Source of the DNA: Alphaproteobacteria bacterium
Lineage (GTDB): Bacteria; Pseudomonadota; Alphaproteobacteria; Rhodobacterales; Rhodobacteraceae
NCBI GenBank assembly: GCA_030428025.1
Contig: JAUIBJ010000075.1
Span: 1 to 9,751, forward strand
DNA: 9,751 bases
Direction of reading: 5' to 3'
Numbering within the stretch: position 1 is the stretch's first letter; every line of letters starts with the position of its first letter. Position numbers and translations under genes: made by a program. Shown piece after piece: positions 1 through 5,914 of this stretch. The notes under the pieces were generated by a model that ran no database searches, was not told the DNA's origin, and worked only from the letters and a program-made list of their open reading frames with translations.

Positions 1-262
1 TGTGCGGGGCGGTGTGGCGCGGCATCGTATAGTCGATCTGCAGCCGCACCTCGCAGTCCGCGCTCCAGCGCACGTACCAGCTGGTATAGGCCCAGAAGCC
101 ATTGGGGCCGCGCGCCTGCATCTGCTGCAGGATTTCTTCGGCCGTCGTCGCCTCGACCGGATAGGTCTGCCAGTTTTCCTCGATGATCGGCTCGGCGATG
201 GCCTGCTGAACCACGAGCAGGGATGCGGCCAGACAGGCCGGCCATCCGCCCCGAATGCGCAT
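1..262 (-). CDS. DUF922-family exported protein (predicted secreted Zn protease), C-terminal part beyond left edge
   Basis: Only the first 87 residues are present. The protein starts with a signal peptide: a basic start, then a hydrophobic stretch at about residues 8-22, with a likely cut after A-I-A at residues 21-23. The mature part contains RGPNGFWAYTSWYVRW, a conserved block of DUF922 proteins, followed by a single cysteine (C70). It is a clear paralogue of the gene at 1679-2197: from W31 onward about 31 of 54 aligned residues are identical. The HExxH zinc motif expected in the C-terminal half lies outside the window, so catalytic competence cannot be judged. The ATG at 260-262 is chosen because a purine-rich GGGAG lies a few bases upstream and the signal peptide follows at once. 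It lies 84 bp downstream of the 398-residue exported protein gene on the same strand, so the two may be co-transcribed. Confidence 0.8.
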   Translation of the reverse strand, partial: MRIRGGWPACLAASLLVVQQAIAEPIIEENWQTYPVEATTAEEILQQMQARGPNGFWAYTSWYVRWSADCEVRLQIDYTMPRHTAPH

Positions 263-298
263 GTCCCGATCTCCCTCCCTCTCGCCCCTCGCGGCAAT

Positions 299-321
299 GG
301 CGCCGGGGCAGGCCCGGCGCC
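299..321 (-). terminator. GC-rich intercistronic hairpin (possible terminator or attenuator)
   Basis: A perfect 9-bp inverted repeat (GGCGCCGGG / CCCGGCGCC) encloses a 5-base loop. It lies between the stop of the 398-residue protein gene and the Shine-Dalgarno sequence of the partial DUF922 gene. No U-run follows on either strand, so it is not a textbook intrinsic terminator. It could be a partial terminator or a stabiliser of the upstream mRNA 3' end. Confidence 0.45.
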
Positions 322-346
322 GTACGTATTCAGAGCTTCGCCCGCA

Positions 347-1543
347 TCAATTGCCACTGCAAGTCTTGAAAGCCGCGGCGCGCGCAGCTTCCTCGCTTGC
401 CATCACCGCCGGGTTCGCGCCGCCAATGCACCAGTTGTAATGCGCATCGAAATCGTTCAGCCACCGCGGGCCGATCAGGTTCGGACATTTCAGCAGCTGC
501 GCCTTCGCAATGATGTCGATCGCCTTGCTGGCATATTGCACGCAGGCCAGTTCCTTCTGTTTTTGGTTCTGGCCCTGGGCCTGCTTGCAGGCGGCCAGTT
601 GCGCGTCGCGCTTCTGGGTTTCGGCCTGAATACCAGAGGCGTTATTGCCCTGCACGCACCAGTCGAAATGCGCCTGATGGTCGTTGCTCCAGACCGGAGG
701 CTGAAATCCGCAGTTGAGCTTCAACTGCTCCTGGTTCTGCTGCACCGCCCTTAGTGCGTAGTCCTTGCAGTGCGGATGGGTGTCGGGCGTGGGTTTGGTG
801 GGCGTGGCCCCCGGGCTCGGCTTCAGCGGCTGGCCGGGCGTGGCGTTGGGATCGGCCGTTTTCGGCAGGGGCGATTGTGATTTCCAGTTCGCGGGGTGCA
901 CGTTGGCAACGAATTCCAGCCAAGCATTGGTGTCGCCACCGCCATTGCCGGCGATTCGCTTGGTCTGGTTCAGGGTCACGTCATTCGCACCCGATTTCTT
1001 GCCCACCTGGGTCTGCGCCTTCTGCCCGTCGACGAAGATGGCAAGCTGCAGGCTCCGGTCACCATAGGGGCTGATGTCGAGATAGTCGTCACCCATGTTG
1101 TCTTCTTCCCGGATCGAGAAATCTATACTGACCCGAGTCTGACGTGGCACCTGGCGGATATAGACGATGCGATCGAGGCCGAAGGCACGCCATCCGGCCT
1201 GTGAAAAATTGTTGACCATGTCTTCGACTTTCCAGGCGCCCTTGAACTCACAGCGCTTGGGGCCGGTCCAGCCGGGCTTGGCCGGGTCGTAATGCTCGAC
1301 CCTGATGGTGTAGCTGAAGATGTGTTCGAAGCTCATGTCGCCCAGCCCGTCATCCTCGTCCGCGTCGATGCCGAGGCGCGTGGGATGAAAGACCACCGTC
1401 GCATGTTCCTCATTGGCCGAAACACCGGGGCAGTCGAGGATGATGTCCTTTGCCACCGCTGGTGCGGCAAGGGCGGTGAGTGCCAGTGCGGCCGCCAGAA
1501 CGCCCGGCGGGCGCAGTCTTTTCATGGTATCCGTTCGTGTCAT
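347..1543 (-). CDS. Exported protein of unknown function with two C-terminal four-cysteine repeats
   Basis: I do not recognise this 398-residue protein. It has a signal peptide, with a hydrophobic core at about residues 15-29 and a likely cut after A-V-A at 29-31, so it should be periplasmic or secreted. Residues 32-220 form one region rich in likely beta strands, with two cysteines (C38, C98). Residues 222-257 are a Pro/Thr/Lys-rich linker. Residues 259-395 hold two tandem repeats, each with four cysteines, a Tyr-Ala pair and an H-x2-W-C motif. All ten mature cysteines could pair as disulfides. The first of two possible ATGs (1541-1543) is chosen because AGGAG lies 9 bases upstream of it; the second (residue 7) has no such site. 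The gene sits between two DUF922 paralogues on the same strand, with 135 bp to the upstream one. That placement suggests a shared envelope role, but this is inference only. Confidence 0.8.
   Translation of the reverse strand: MTRTDTMKRLRPPGVLAAALALTALAAPAVAKDIILDCPGVSANEEHATVVFHPTRLGIDADEDDGLGDMSFEHIFSYTIRVEHYDPAKPGWTGPKRCEFKGAWKVEDMVNNFSQAGWRAFGLDRIVYIRQVPRQTRVSIDFSIREEDNMGDDYLDISPYGDRSLQLAIFVDGQKAQTQVGKKSGANDVTLNQTKRIAGNGGGDTNAWLEFVANVHPANWKSQSPLPKTADPNATPGQPLKPSPGATPTKPTPDTHPHCKDYALRAVQQNQEQLKLNCGFQPPVWSNDHQAHFDWCVQGNNASGIQAETQKRDAQLAACKQAQGQNQKQKELACVQYASKAIDIIAKAQLLKCPNLIGPRWLNDFDAHYNWCIGGANPAVMASEEAARAAAFKTCSGN
359..769 (-). repeat. Two tandem Cys/Trp/His protein repeats within the 398-residue exported protein
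   Basis: Repeat 1 is residues 259-319 and repeat 2 is residues 334-395. Repeat 1 has C259, YA262-263, C278, W285, H292, WC295-296 and C319. Repeat 2 has C334, YA337-338, C353, W361, H368, WC371-372 and C395. The cysteine spacings are 19, 18 and 23 residues in repeat 1, and 19, 19 and 23 in repeat 2. The rest of the sequence has diverged well beyond this skeleton, which suggests an old duplication of a small disulfide-stabilised module. I know no named domain for it. Confidence 0.8.
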
Positions 1544-1678
1544 GTCCAGAGTCTCCTGATCCGAAAGCGCGATTTCCGAGGAAACGCTAGGTTCGGCGAG
1601 ACTTGCTATGCAATGACATGGGTTAAGCTATCCGATAACACGCGACCGCCGAGGCCCGGCCGCCGCACTGTCACCGGG

Positions 1679-2197
1679 TCAGGGAAAAACGACGCCCTCG
1701 GTCTTGCCATGCGTCGTGCGCTGGTCGAGCGTTTTGTCCGCATTGGCCCATTTCTTGATGATCGCATCGCCGTTCTTGCAGCCGGCGGCGGCGATCTCGT
1801 TTGCGGCGTTGATCCCGTGCTGGCCATGTTTGCGCTCATGTGCGACCAAAGCATTGTACATCGCCTGCCATCGGGCGCGCAGATTTGCCGGAAGGGCGGC
1901 TTCGTTCACATGCTTTGGCACGGTATAGGAAATTTCCACGCTCACCTTACAGCTGCCGGTCCAACGCACATACCAGTTCGTATAGGCCCAATAGCCGTTG
2001 GGCCCACGCTGCTTCATCTGCGCCAGGATCTGGTTCGCGGTCGTCCCGTCAACCCTGTAACCCGCCCACTTTTCCTTCACTGAGGGTTTTGCACTGGCCG
2101 CGTCCGCGACGGCGCAGGAGAGCGCAATGGCCAGAAATAACGCAAGATACCGCGAGGCGCGCAGCATCGGCGAAGTGGAAGATGTCGGATTGGTCAT
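1679..2197 (-). CDS. DUF922-family exported protein, predicted secreted Zn-dependent protease
   Basis: This 172-residue protein has a signal peptide: a hydrophobic core at about residues 17-31 and a likely cut at A-D-A (31-33) or A-S-A (34-36). The mature part carries RGPNGYWAYTNWYVRW (64-79) and a classic zinc-binding HERKH (120-124), with a further histidine at 127. Near the C-terminus T-T-H-G (161-164) and a final F-P match how DUF922 proteins end. C83 and C140 may form a disulfide. The family is predicted to be a secreted metalloprotease; the substrate is unknown. The ATG at 2195-2197 is chosen because the signal peptide follows it; the open frame extends upstream but that stretch is Arg-rich and has no signal-peptide logic. 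Ribosome-site support is weak (AAGAGCGAG upstream). The partial gene at 1-262 is its paralogue. Confidence 0.85.
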   Translation of the reverse strand: MTNPTSSTSPMLRASRYLALFLAIALSCAVADAASAKPSVKEKWAGYRVDGTTANQILAQMKQRGPNGYWAYTNWYVRWTGSCKVSVEISYTVPKHVNEAALPANLRARWQAMYNALVAHERKHGQHGINAANEIAAAGCKNGDAIIKKWANADKTLDQRTTHGKTEGVVFP

Positions 2198-2254
2198 GGT
2201 CGCTCGCTCTTGAAAATCAAACAGACGCGGTGGGGTGCCGCGTTCGGCCACCCT

Positions 2255-2279
2255 TCGCAATCTTGCGGCAACCTTGCGA
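2255..2279. promoter_or_regulatory. 25-bp symmetric operator-like dyad upstream of the DUF922 gene
   Basis: The sequence reads TCGCAA, two bases, TTGC, one central base, GCAA, two bases, TTGCGA. Of 24 paired positions around the centre, 20 are symmetric. It lies 58-82 bp upstream of the start codon of the DUF922 gene on the minus strand. The one-base centre disfavours an RNA hairpin and favours a binding site for a dimeric regulator. I cannot name the regulator and saw no clear -35/-10 pair nearby. Confidence 0.4.
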
Positions 2280-2322
2280 TGAAGGTGACTGCCTTTCCGT
2301 TGAGCGGTCAAGAGAATTGAAT

Positions 2323-2351
2323 GACGCGCCACCGTTTTCCGGCAGCGCGTC
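2323..2351 (-). terminator. Hairpin terminator downstream of ahcY, possibly bidirectional
   Basis: A 12-bp stem (GACGCGCTGCCG with CGGTGGCGCGTC on the minus strand, two G-U wobbles) encloses a GAAAA loop. It begins 25 bases after the ahcY stop codon. On the minus strand it is preceded by an A6 tract and followed by a moderately U-rich stretch (ATTCAATTCTCTT). On the plus strand it is followed by GTTTTTT. The layout fits a terminator able to work in both directions. Confidence 0.65.
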
Positions 2352-2375
2352 GTTTTTTCGGGGACGGCAAAGGAG

Positions 2376-3770
2376 TCAGTAGCGATAATGCTCGGGCTTG
2401 AACGGACCTTCGGGGCTCACGCCGATATAGTCAGCCTGTTCGGCGCTCAACTCGGTCAGCTTCACGCCGATCCGGTCGAGATGCAGCCGGGCGACCTTTT
2501 CGTCGAGATGCTTGGGCAGGATATAGACCTCGTTGCCGTACTCCTCGCCCTTGGTCCACAGTTCGATCTGCGCCAGTACCTGGTTGGTGAAGGAGGCCGA
2601 CATCACGAATGACGGATGACCTGTGGCATTGCCTAGGTTCAAGAGGCGGCCTTCGGACAGGAGAATGATCCGGTTGCCCGAGGGCATCTCGATCATGTCG
2701 ACCTGATCCTTGATATTGGTCCATTTGTGGTTCTTCAGATGCGCGACCTGAATTTCGTTGTCGAAATGGCCGATGTTGCCGACGATCGCCATGTCCTTCA
2801 TCTCGCGCATGTGCTCGATTCGGATGACGTCGCGGTTGCCCGTCGTGGTGATGAAGATGTCAGCCGTCTTGACCACGTCCTCGAGCGTTATCACCTCGAA
2901 CCCGTCCATTGCCGCCTGCAGGGCGCAGATCGGATCGACCTCGGTCACCTTCACCCTCGCGCCGGCGCCGCGAAGGCTCGCGGCCGAGCCCTTGCCCACG
3001 TCGCCATAGCCACATACGACGGCCACCTTGCCGGCCATCATCGTGTCGGTTGCGCGACGGATGCCATCGACAAGGCTTTCCTTGCAACCATACTTGTTGT
3101 CGAATTTCGACTTGGTGACGGAGTCGTTGACGTTGATCGCCGGGAAGGGCAGGTGGCCCTTTTCCATCATCTTGTAAAGCCGATGCACGCCGGTGGTGGT
3201 TTCCTCGGACACTCCCTTGATCATGTGGCGCTGTTTCACGAACCAGCCGGGGCTTTCCGCCATCCGCTTCTTTATCTGGGCAAAAAGCGCTTCCTCTTCC
3301 TCGGAGGTCGGCGTCTCGATCAGATCGGTCTCACCCTCCTCGACCCGCGCGCCCATCAGGATGTAGAGCGTGGCATCCCCTCCATCGTCGAGGATCATAT
3401 TGGCGCCGCCTTCCTCGAACTGGAAGATGCGGTCGGCATAATCCCAGTATTCCTCCAGCGTCTCGCCCTTGACGGCAAAGACCGGCGTGCCGCTTTCGGC
3501 AATCGCCGCAGCGGCATGATCCTGGGTGGAGAAGATGTTGCACGATGCCCAGCGAACCTGCGCCCCCAGAGCGACCAGCGTCTCGATCAGAACGGCGGTC
3601 TGGATCGTCATGTGCAGCGAGCCGGCGATGCGCGCGCCAGTCAGCGGTTTGGCTGCGCCGTACTCCTCGCGCAGCGCCATCAGGCCCGGCATTTCGGTTT
3701 CGGCGATGTCCAATTCCTTGCGCCCGAAGGCAGCAAGGCCAATGTCCTTGACCAGATAGTCCTTTGCCAT
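2376..3770 (-). CDS. ahcY: S-adenosyl-L-homocysteine hydrolase (adenosylhomocysteinase)
   Basis: This cytoplasmic NAD-dependent enzyme reversibly splits S-adenosylhomocysteine into homocysteine and adenosine, clearing the inhibitory product of SAM-dependent methylation. The 464-residue length is usual for bacterial AhcY. Visible signatures are GSLHMTIQTAVLIETL (50-65), SCNIFSTQDHAAAA (76-89), the active-site block NVNDSVTKSKFDN (213-225, with K220 and D224), the NAD-binding CGYGDVGKG (253-261), and the terminal HYRY. The acidic insertion at about 144-176 marks the long bacterial form. The ATG at 3768-3770 is chosen because AAGGAG lies 7 bases upstream and family homology starts there; the frame stays open further upstream, but that stretch lacks family resemblance. 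A hairpin overlapping its Shine-Dalgarno sequence may affect translation. In Rhodobacter this gene is known to lie near regA, which matches the context here. Confidence 0.98.
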   Translation of the reverse strand: MAKDYLVKDIGLAAFGRKELDIAETEMPGLMALREEYGAAKPLTGARIAGSLHMTIQTAVLIETLVALGAQVRWASCNIFSTQDHAAAAIAESGTPVFAVKGETLEEYWDYADRIFQFEEGGANMILDDGGDATLYILMGARVEEGETDLIETPTSEEEEALFAQIKKRMAESPGWFVKQRHMIKGVSEETTTGVHRLYKMMEKGHLPFPAINVNDSVTKSKFDNKYGCKESLVDGIRRATDTMMAGKVAVVCGYGDVGKGSAASLRGAGARVKVTEVDPICALQAAMDGFEVITLEDVVKTADIFITTTGNRDVIRIEHMREMKDMAIVGNIGHFDNEIQVAHLKNHKWTNIKDQVDMIEMPSGNRIILLSEGRLLNLGNATGHPSFVMSASFTNQVLAQIELWTKGEEYGNEVYILPKHLDEKVARLHLDRIGVKLTELSAEQADYIGVSPEGPFKPEHYRY

Positions 3771-3934
3771 GAAGAGGCTCCTTGCAATCCAACAGTTGCA
3801 GGGGCAATAGCATCCGGCCCTCACGCGGGCAATGCGGGAATGGCCCGGGCCTGACCACCTCGCCGAAGGCTTTACAAAAACGCCCGCCCGCCGGTATGAC
3901 TGCCCTTCGTTCGCCCGCTCATCGGAGGCGCCCC
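3771..3934. promoter_or_regulatory. Divergent intergenic region between ahcY and the HD-hydrolase gene
   Basis: These 164 bp must hold promoters for both genes, but I see no convincing -35/-10 pair on either strand. The GC-rich centre contains the 10-bp palindrome GGCCCGGGCC (3842-3851) and a small GCCC/GGGC dyad close by. The ahcY-proximal end holds a hairpin that overlaps the ribosome-binding site. I do not recognise a known SAH or SAM riboswitch. Confidence 0.5.
3780..3802 (-). promoter_or_regulatory. Small hairpin overlapping the ahcY Shine-Dalgarno sequence
   Basis: On the ahcY mRNA, CCTGCAA can pair with TTGCAAGG (7 bp with one bulged A) around an 8-base loop. The 3' arm includes four of the six bases of the AAGGAG ribosome-binding site (3778-3783). 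Pairing would reduce ribosome access. The stem is short, so it may be incidental. Confidence 0.3.
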
Positions 3935-4528
3935 TTGGCCACACCCCGCGCATGGCAGAAGATGCTTTCGGGCCGCCGGCTCGACCTGCTTGACCCCACG
4001 CCAGTCGATGTCGAAATCGAGGATATCGCGCATGGCCTGTCCTTCGTGGCGCGCTGGAACGGACAGACGCAAGGCGATTTCGCCTATTCCGTGGCCGAGC
4101 ATTCACTGCTCGTCGAACGGCTCTATTTCCGCCTGAACCCGAAGGCGCCGGCGAAATGGAAACTCGCCGCCCTGCTGCATGACGCCCCCGAGTATGTGAT
4201 CGGCGACATGATCTCTCCTGTGAAGGCCGCCGTCGGACCGGGCTATGACGAACTCGACAAGCGCCTTGCCGCGGCGATCCATCTCCGCTTCGGCCTGCCC
4301 GCCATGATCCCCGACACCGTCAAGAAACAGATCAAGAAGGCTGACAAGATCAGCGCATGGATGGAGGCGACCGAGATCGCGGGCTTTTCAGAGGCCGAGG
4401 CCAGCCGGTTCTTCGGCAGGCCCGACCCGGCCACCATAGACGGCTTCAACATCCATCTTCGCCCCCCCACGGAAACCCGCGCTGCCTATACTGCCCGCCA
4501 CGCCGAACTACTGGCCGAAATGGGCTGA
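3935..4528 (+). CDS. HD-domain phosphohydrolase, YfbR-like
   Basis: This 197-residue protein has the metal-binding pattern of HD-superfamily phosphohydrolases: H56 in AEHSLL, H82-D83 in LLHDAPE, and D137 in KADKIS. D91 and K97 (GDMISPVK) add to the match with YfbR-type 5'-nucleotidases, which remove phosphate from (deoxy)nucleoside monophosphates and have about 199 residues in E. coli. The exact substrate is not known here. A TTG start at 3935-3937 is chosen because GGAGG lies 6 bases upstream and the family's opening RAWQKMLSGRRLDLLDP follows at once. An in-frame ATG at 3896 has no ribosome site and would add an unlikely Arg-rich leader. The gene diverges from ahcY and converges on regA, leaving only 43 bp between the two stop codons. 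Confidence 0.88.
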   Translation: MATPRAWQKMLSGRRLDLLDPTPVDVEIEDIAHGLSFVARWNGQTQGDFAYSVAEHSLLVERLYFRLNPKAPAKWKLAALLHDAPEYVIGDMISPVKAAVGPGYDELDKRLAAAIHLRFGLPAMIPDTVKKQIKKADKISAWMEATEIAGFSEAEASRFFGRPDPATIDGFNIHLRPPTETRAAYTARHAELLAEMG

Positions 4529-4564
4529 GCCCGGCTACTTCACTGCCCCTAAAATGTTTTGGCT

Positions 4565-4580
4565 CCAAGGATTACCTTGG
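4565..4580. terminator. Short hairpin at the regA / HD-hydrolase convergent end
   Basis: CCAAGG, four bases, CCTTGG forms a perfect 6-bp stem that overlaps the regA stop codon (TAA at 4572-4574). On the regA strand a TTTT run follows about 10 bases after the stem. This spacing is longer than in a classic terminator, so this is only a candidate 3' end signal for regA or for the convergent gene. Confidence 0.3.
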
Positions 4581-5123
4581 CGACCGCTTCGCCAGAATGC
4601 GCTGCAATGTACGCCGATGCATGTTCAGCCGCCGTGCCGTCTCGCTCACGTTTCGGTCGCAGAGTTCATAAACCCGCTGGATATGCTCCCACCGCACGCG
4701 GTCGGCACTCATCGGATTTTCGGGCGGCGGCGGCATCTCGTCGCCCGTGGCGAGAAGGGCGTTGATGATGTCATTCGCATCCGCCGGCTTGGAGAGGTAA
4801 TCCGTCGCACCGATCTTAACCGCAGCCACCGCGGTGGCGATGGCGCCATAGCCGGTCAGCACCACGACCCGCGCATCGGGGCGCTTTTCGCGGATGGTTT
4901 CCACGACGTCGAGTCCGTTGCCATCCTCGAGCCGCAGATCGCAGACCGCATAGGCCGGTGGACGGGCCGTGGCAATGGCCTGTCCGGCCGCGACCGAGCC
5001 GGCGGTTTCCACATCAAAGCCGCGCTTTTCCATCGCCTTCGCAAGGCGCCGCAGGAACGGCTCGTCATCGTCCACCAACAGAAGCGATCTGTCGGCGCCC
5101 AAGTCCGGCAGGTTTTCGGCCAT
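4572..5123 (-). CDS. regA: Redox-responsive response regulator RegA/PrrA/ActR
   Basis: This is the DNA-binding partner of the RegB kinase. The pair is known in purple bacteria and relatives to control photosynthesis, respiration, and carbon and nitrogen fixation genes according to redox state. The 183-residue protein has a receiver domain (about 12-125) with acidic D18-D20, phospho-acceptor D62 in CDLRLEDGNGLD, T90 and K112 in YLSKPAD. The family's four-proline hinge is at 131-134. A Fis-type helix-turn-helix with the strongly conserved end NVSETARRLNMHRRTLQRIL is at 158-177. The ATG at 5121-5123 has AGGAG 7 bases upstream. It follows senC on the same strand and also has a likely promoter of its own in the 83-bp gap. 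In R. capsulatus hvrA follows regA; here a convergent HD-hydrolase gene does. Confidence 0.97.
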   Translation of the reverse strand: MAENLPDLGADRSLLLVDDDEPFLRRLAKAMEKRGFDVETAGSVAAGQAIATARPPAYAVCDLRLEDGNGLDVVETIREKRPDARVVVLTGYGAIATAVAAVKIGATDYLSKPADANDIINALLATGDEMPPPPENPMSADRVRWEHIQRVYELCDRNVSETARRLNMHRRTLQRILAKRSPR

Positions 5124-5162
5124 GCGAGCTCTCCTGTCTCTTCGCGCGTTCTGCGCCGGCCC

Positions 5163-5191
5163 GTTCTAGCTTGCGGTGAGGACTGCGTCAA
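5163..5191 (-). promoter_or_regulatory. Sigma70-type promoter for regA
   Basis: On the minus strand TTGACG (5186-5191), a 17-base spacer and TAGAAC (5163-5168) match the -35 (5 of 6) and -10 (4 of 6) consensus with ideal spacing. It lies just downstream of the senC stop. Transcription would start about 30 bases before the regA ATG, giving a short leader that contains the AGGAG site. regA could thus be expressed both with senC and alone. Confidence 0.6.
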
Positions 5192-5206
5192 ACCATCGCG
5201 GGGATG

Positions 5207-5827
5207 TCAGCGCGCATCAAGGAAACACTGAATGCGGTCAGCCATTTGCTCGGCACTCGCATCGCGCCGGAAGAACTCGACGAAACCCTCGTCAGGCAGA
5301 ACCAGATAGCTGAGCGTGGAGTGATCGACGAGGTAATACTCGTCGTCGGCATCCTGCGCCTGATAGAAGGTCCGATAGGCCTGGCTTGCGGCCTTGACCT
5401 GTTCGGGGCTTCCGGTGAGGCCAAGCATGCGCGGATGCAGGTTGGCGGTGAAATCGTCGACAACCTGGGGTGTGTCGCGTTCGGGGTCGATGGAGATAAA
5501 GACCGGTTTCACCATTTCGCCGCGCTCTTCGAGGATGTCCACCGCGTCGGCATTGCGGGCCACGTCGATTGGACAGATATCGGGACAGAAGGTATAGCCG
5601 AAGTAAATCAGCGCCGGCTGGTCGATGACTTCCTTCTCGGTAACGGTCTCGCCGGTTTCGCTGACAAGGGTGAAGGGCCCGCCGACGGCAGCGGTTCCCC
5701 CGGCGATCTGGCCCGAGCGGCATTGTGCGAAACGATCCTCCGCGCCGCCCCTTACGGTCAACCAGTACACGGCGCCAAGCAGGACGATGGCGACCAGCGA
5801 GGCTGCGATGGCGATAATACGGGTCAT
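5207..5827 (-). CDS. senC: SCO1/SenC/PrrC-family copper chaperone and thiol protein
   Basis: This 206-residue membrane-anchored protein has one N-terminal hydrophobic segment (about 4-24), then a thioredoxin-like SCO domain facing the periplasm. The copper-binding residues are C81 and C85 in TFCPDICP and H169 in LVDHSTLSY. Members of this family help deliver copper to cytochrome c oxidase. In Rhodobacter, SenC/PrrC is encoded with RegA/RegB and is implicated in linking oxidase activity to the redox signal. C36 and C201 are additional cysteines of unknown role. The ATG at 5825-5827 has only a weak ribosome site (GAACGAAAG). senC diverges from regB and precedes regA, the arrangement known in this order. 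Confidence 0.95.
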   Translation of the reverse strand: MTRIIAIAASLVAIVLLGAVYWLTVRGGAEDRFAQCRSGQIAGGTAAVGGPFTLVSETGETVTEKEVIDQPALIYFGYTFCPDICPIDVARNADAVDILEERGEMVKPVFISIDPERDTPQVVDDFTANLHPRMLGLTGSPEQVKAASQAYRTFYQAQDADDEYYLVDHSTLSYLVLPDEGFVEFFRRDASAEQMADRIQCFLDAR

Positions 5828-5914
5828 TGCGCGTCTTTCGTTCCGGGACTATTTTTCGGGCTTCGCCACATCTAACATCGCGAGGCGAAACTGCAACGGC
5901 GCGCGGTGTCACAT
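5828..5914. promoter_or_regulatory. Divergent senC/regB control region
   Basis: These 87 bp separate senC (minus) from regB (plus) and must hold both promoters. No strong hexamer pair is visible. On the senC strand TTGCAG, 16 bases, TAGATG is a weak candidate. The same stretch includes GTTGCAGTTTCGC, which loosely resembles the GC-rich half-sites reported for RegA/PrrA but does not fit the consensus well. RegA autoregulation through this region is therefore only a possibility. Confidence 0.4.

Noticed and set aside
2..754. A 250-codon open frame on the plus strand at the left edge
   Set aside because: It is antisense to the partial DUF922 gene and the repeat protein, both of which have signal peptides, ribosome sites and conserved motifs. 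Its translation shows no recognisable domain; long antisense frames are common in GC-rich DNA.
1619..1640. A possible second CtrA box upstream of the 398-residue protein gene
   Set aside because: Only one TTAA half-site is present; the partner position reads GATA, so the full motif is not met.
2727..3854. A 375-codon open frame on the plus strand opposite ahcY
   Set aside because: It lies fully antisense to the unmistakable ahcY gene and its protein has no family features.
3771..3900. A SAM/SAH-type riboswitch upstream of ahcY
   Set aside because: I could not match the conserved cores of the SAH or SAM/SAH riboswitches that I recall; only a small Shine-Dalgarno hairpin is visible.
3771..4106. 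A 112-residue N-terminal extension of ahcY in the same open frame
   Set aside because: The extension is Arg-rich, overlaps the HD-hydrolase gene, and the internal ATG at 3770 has a strong AAGGAG and begins exactly where AhcY homology begins.
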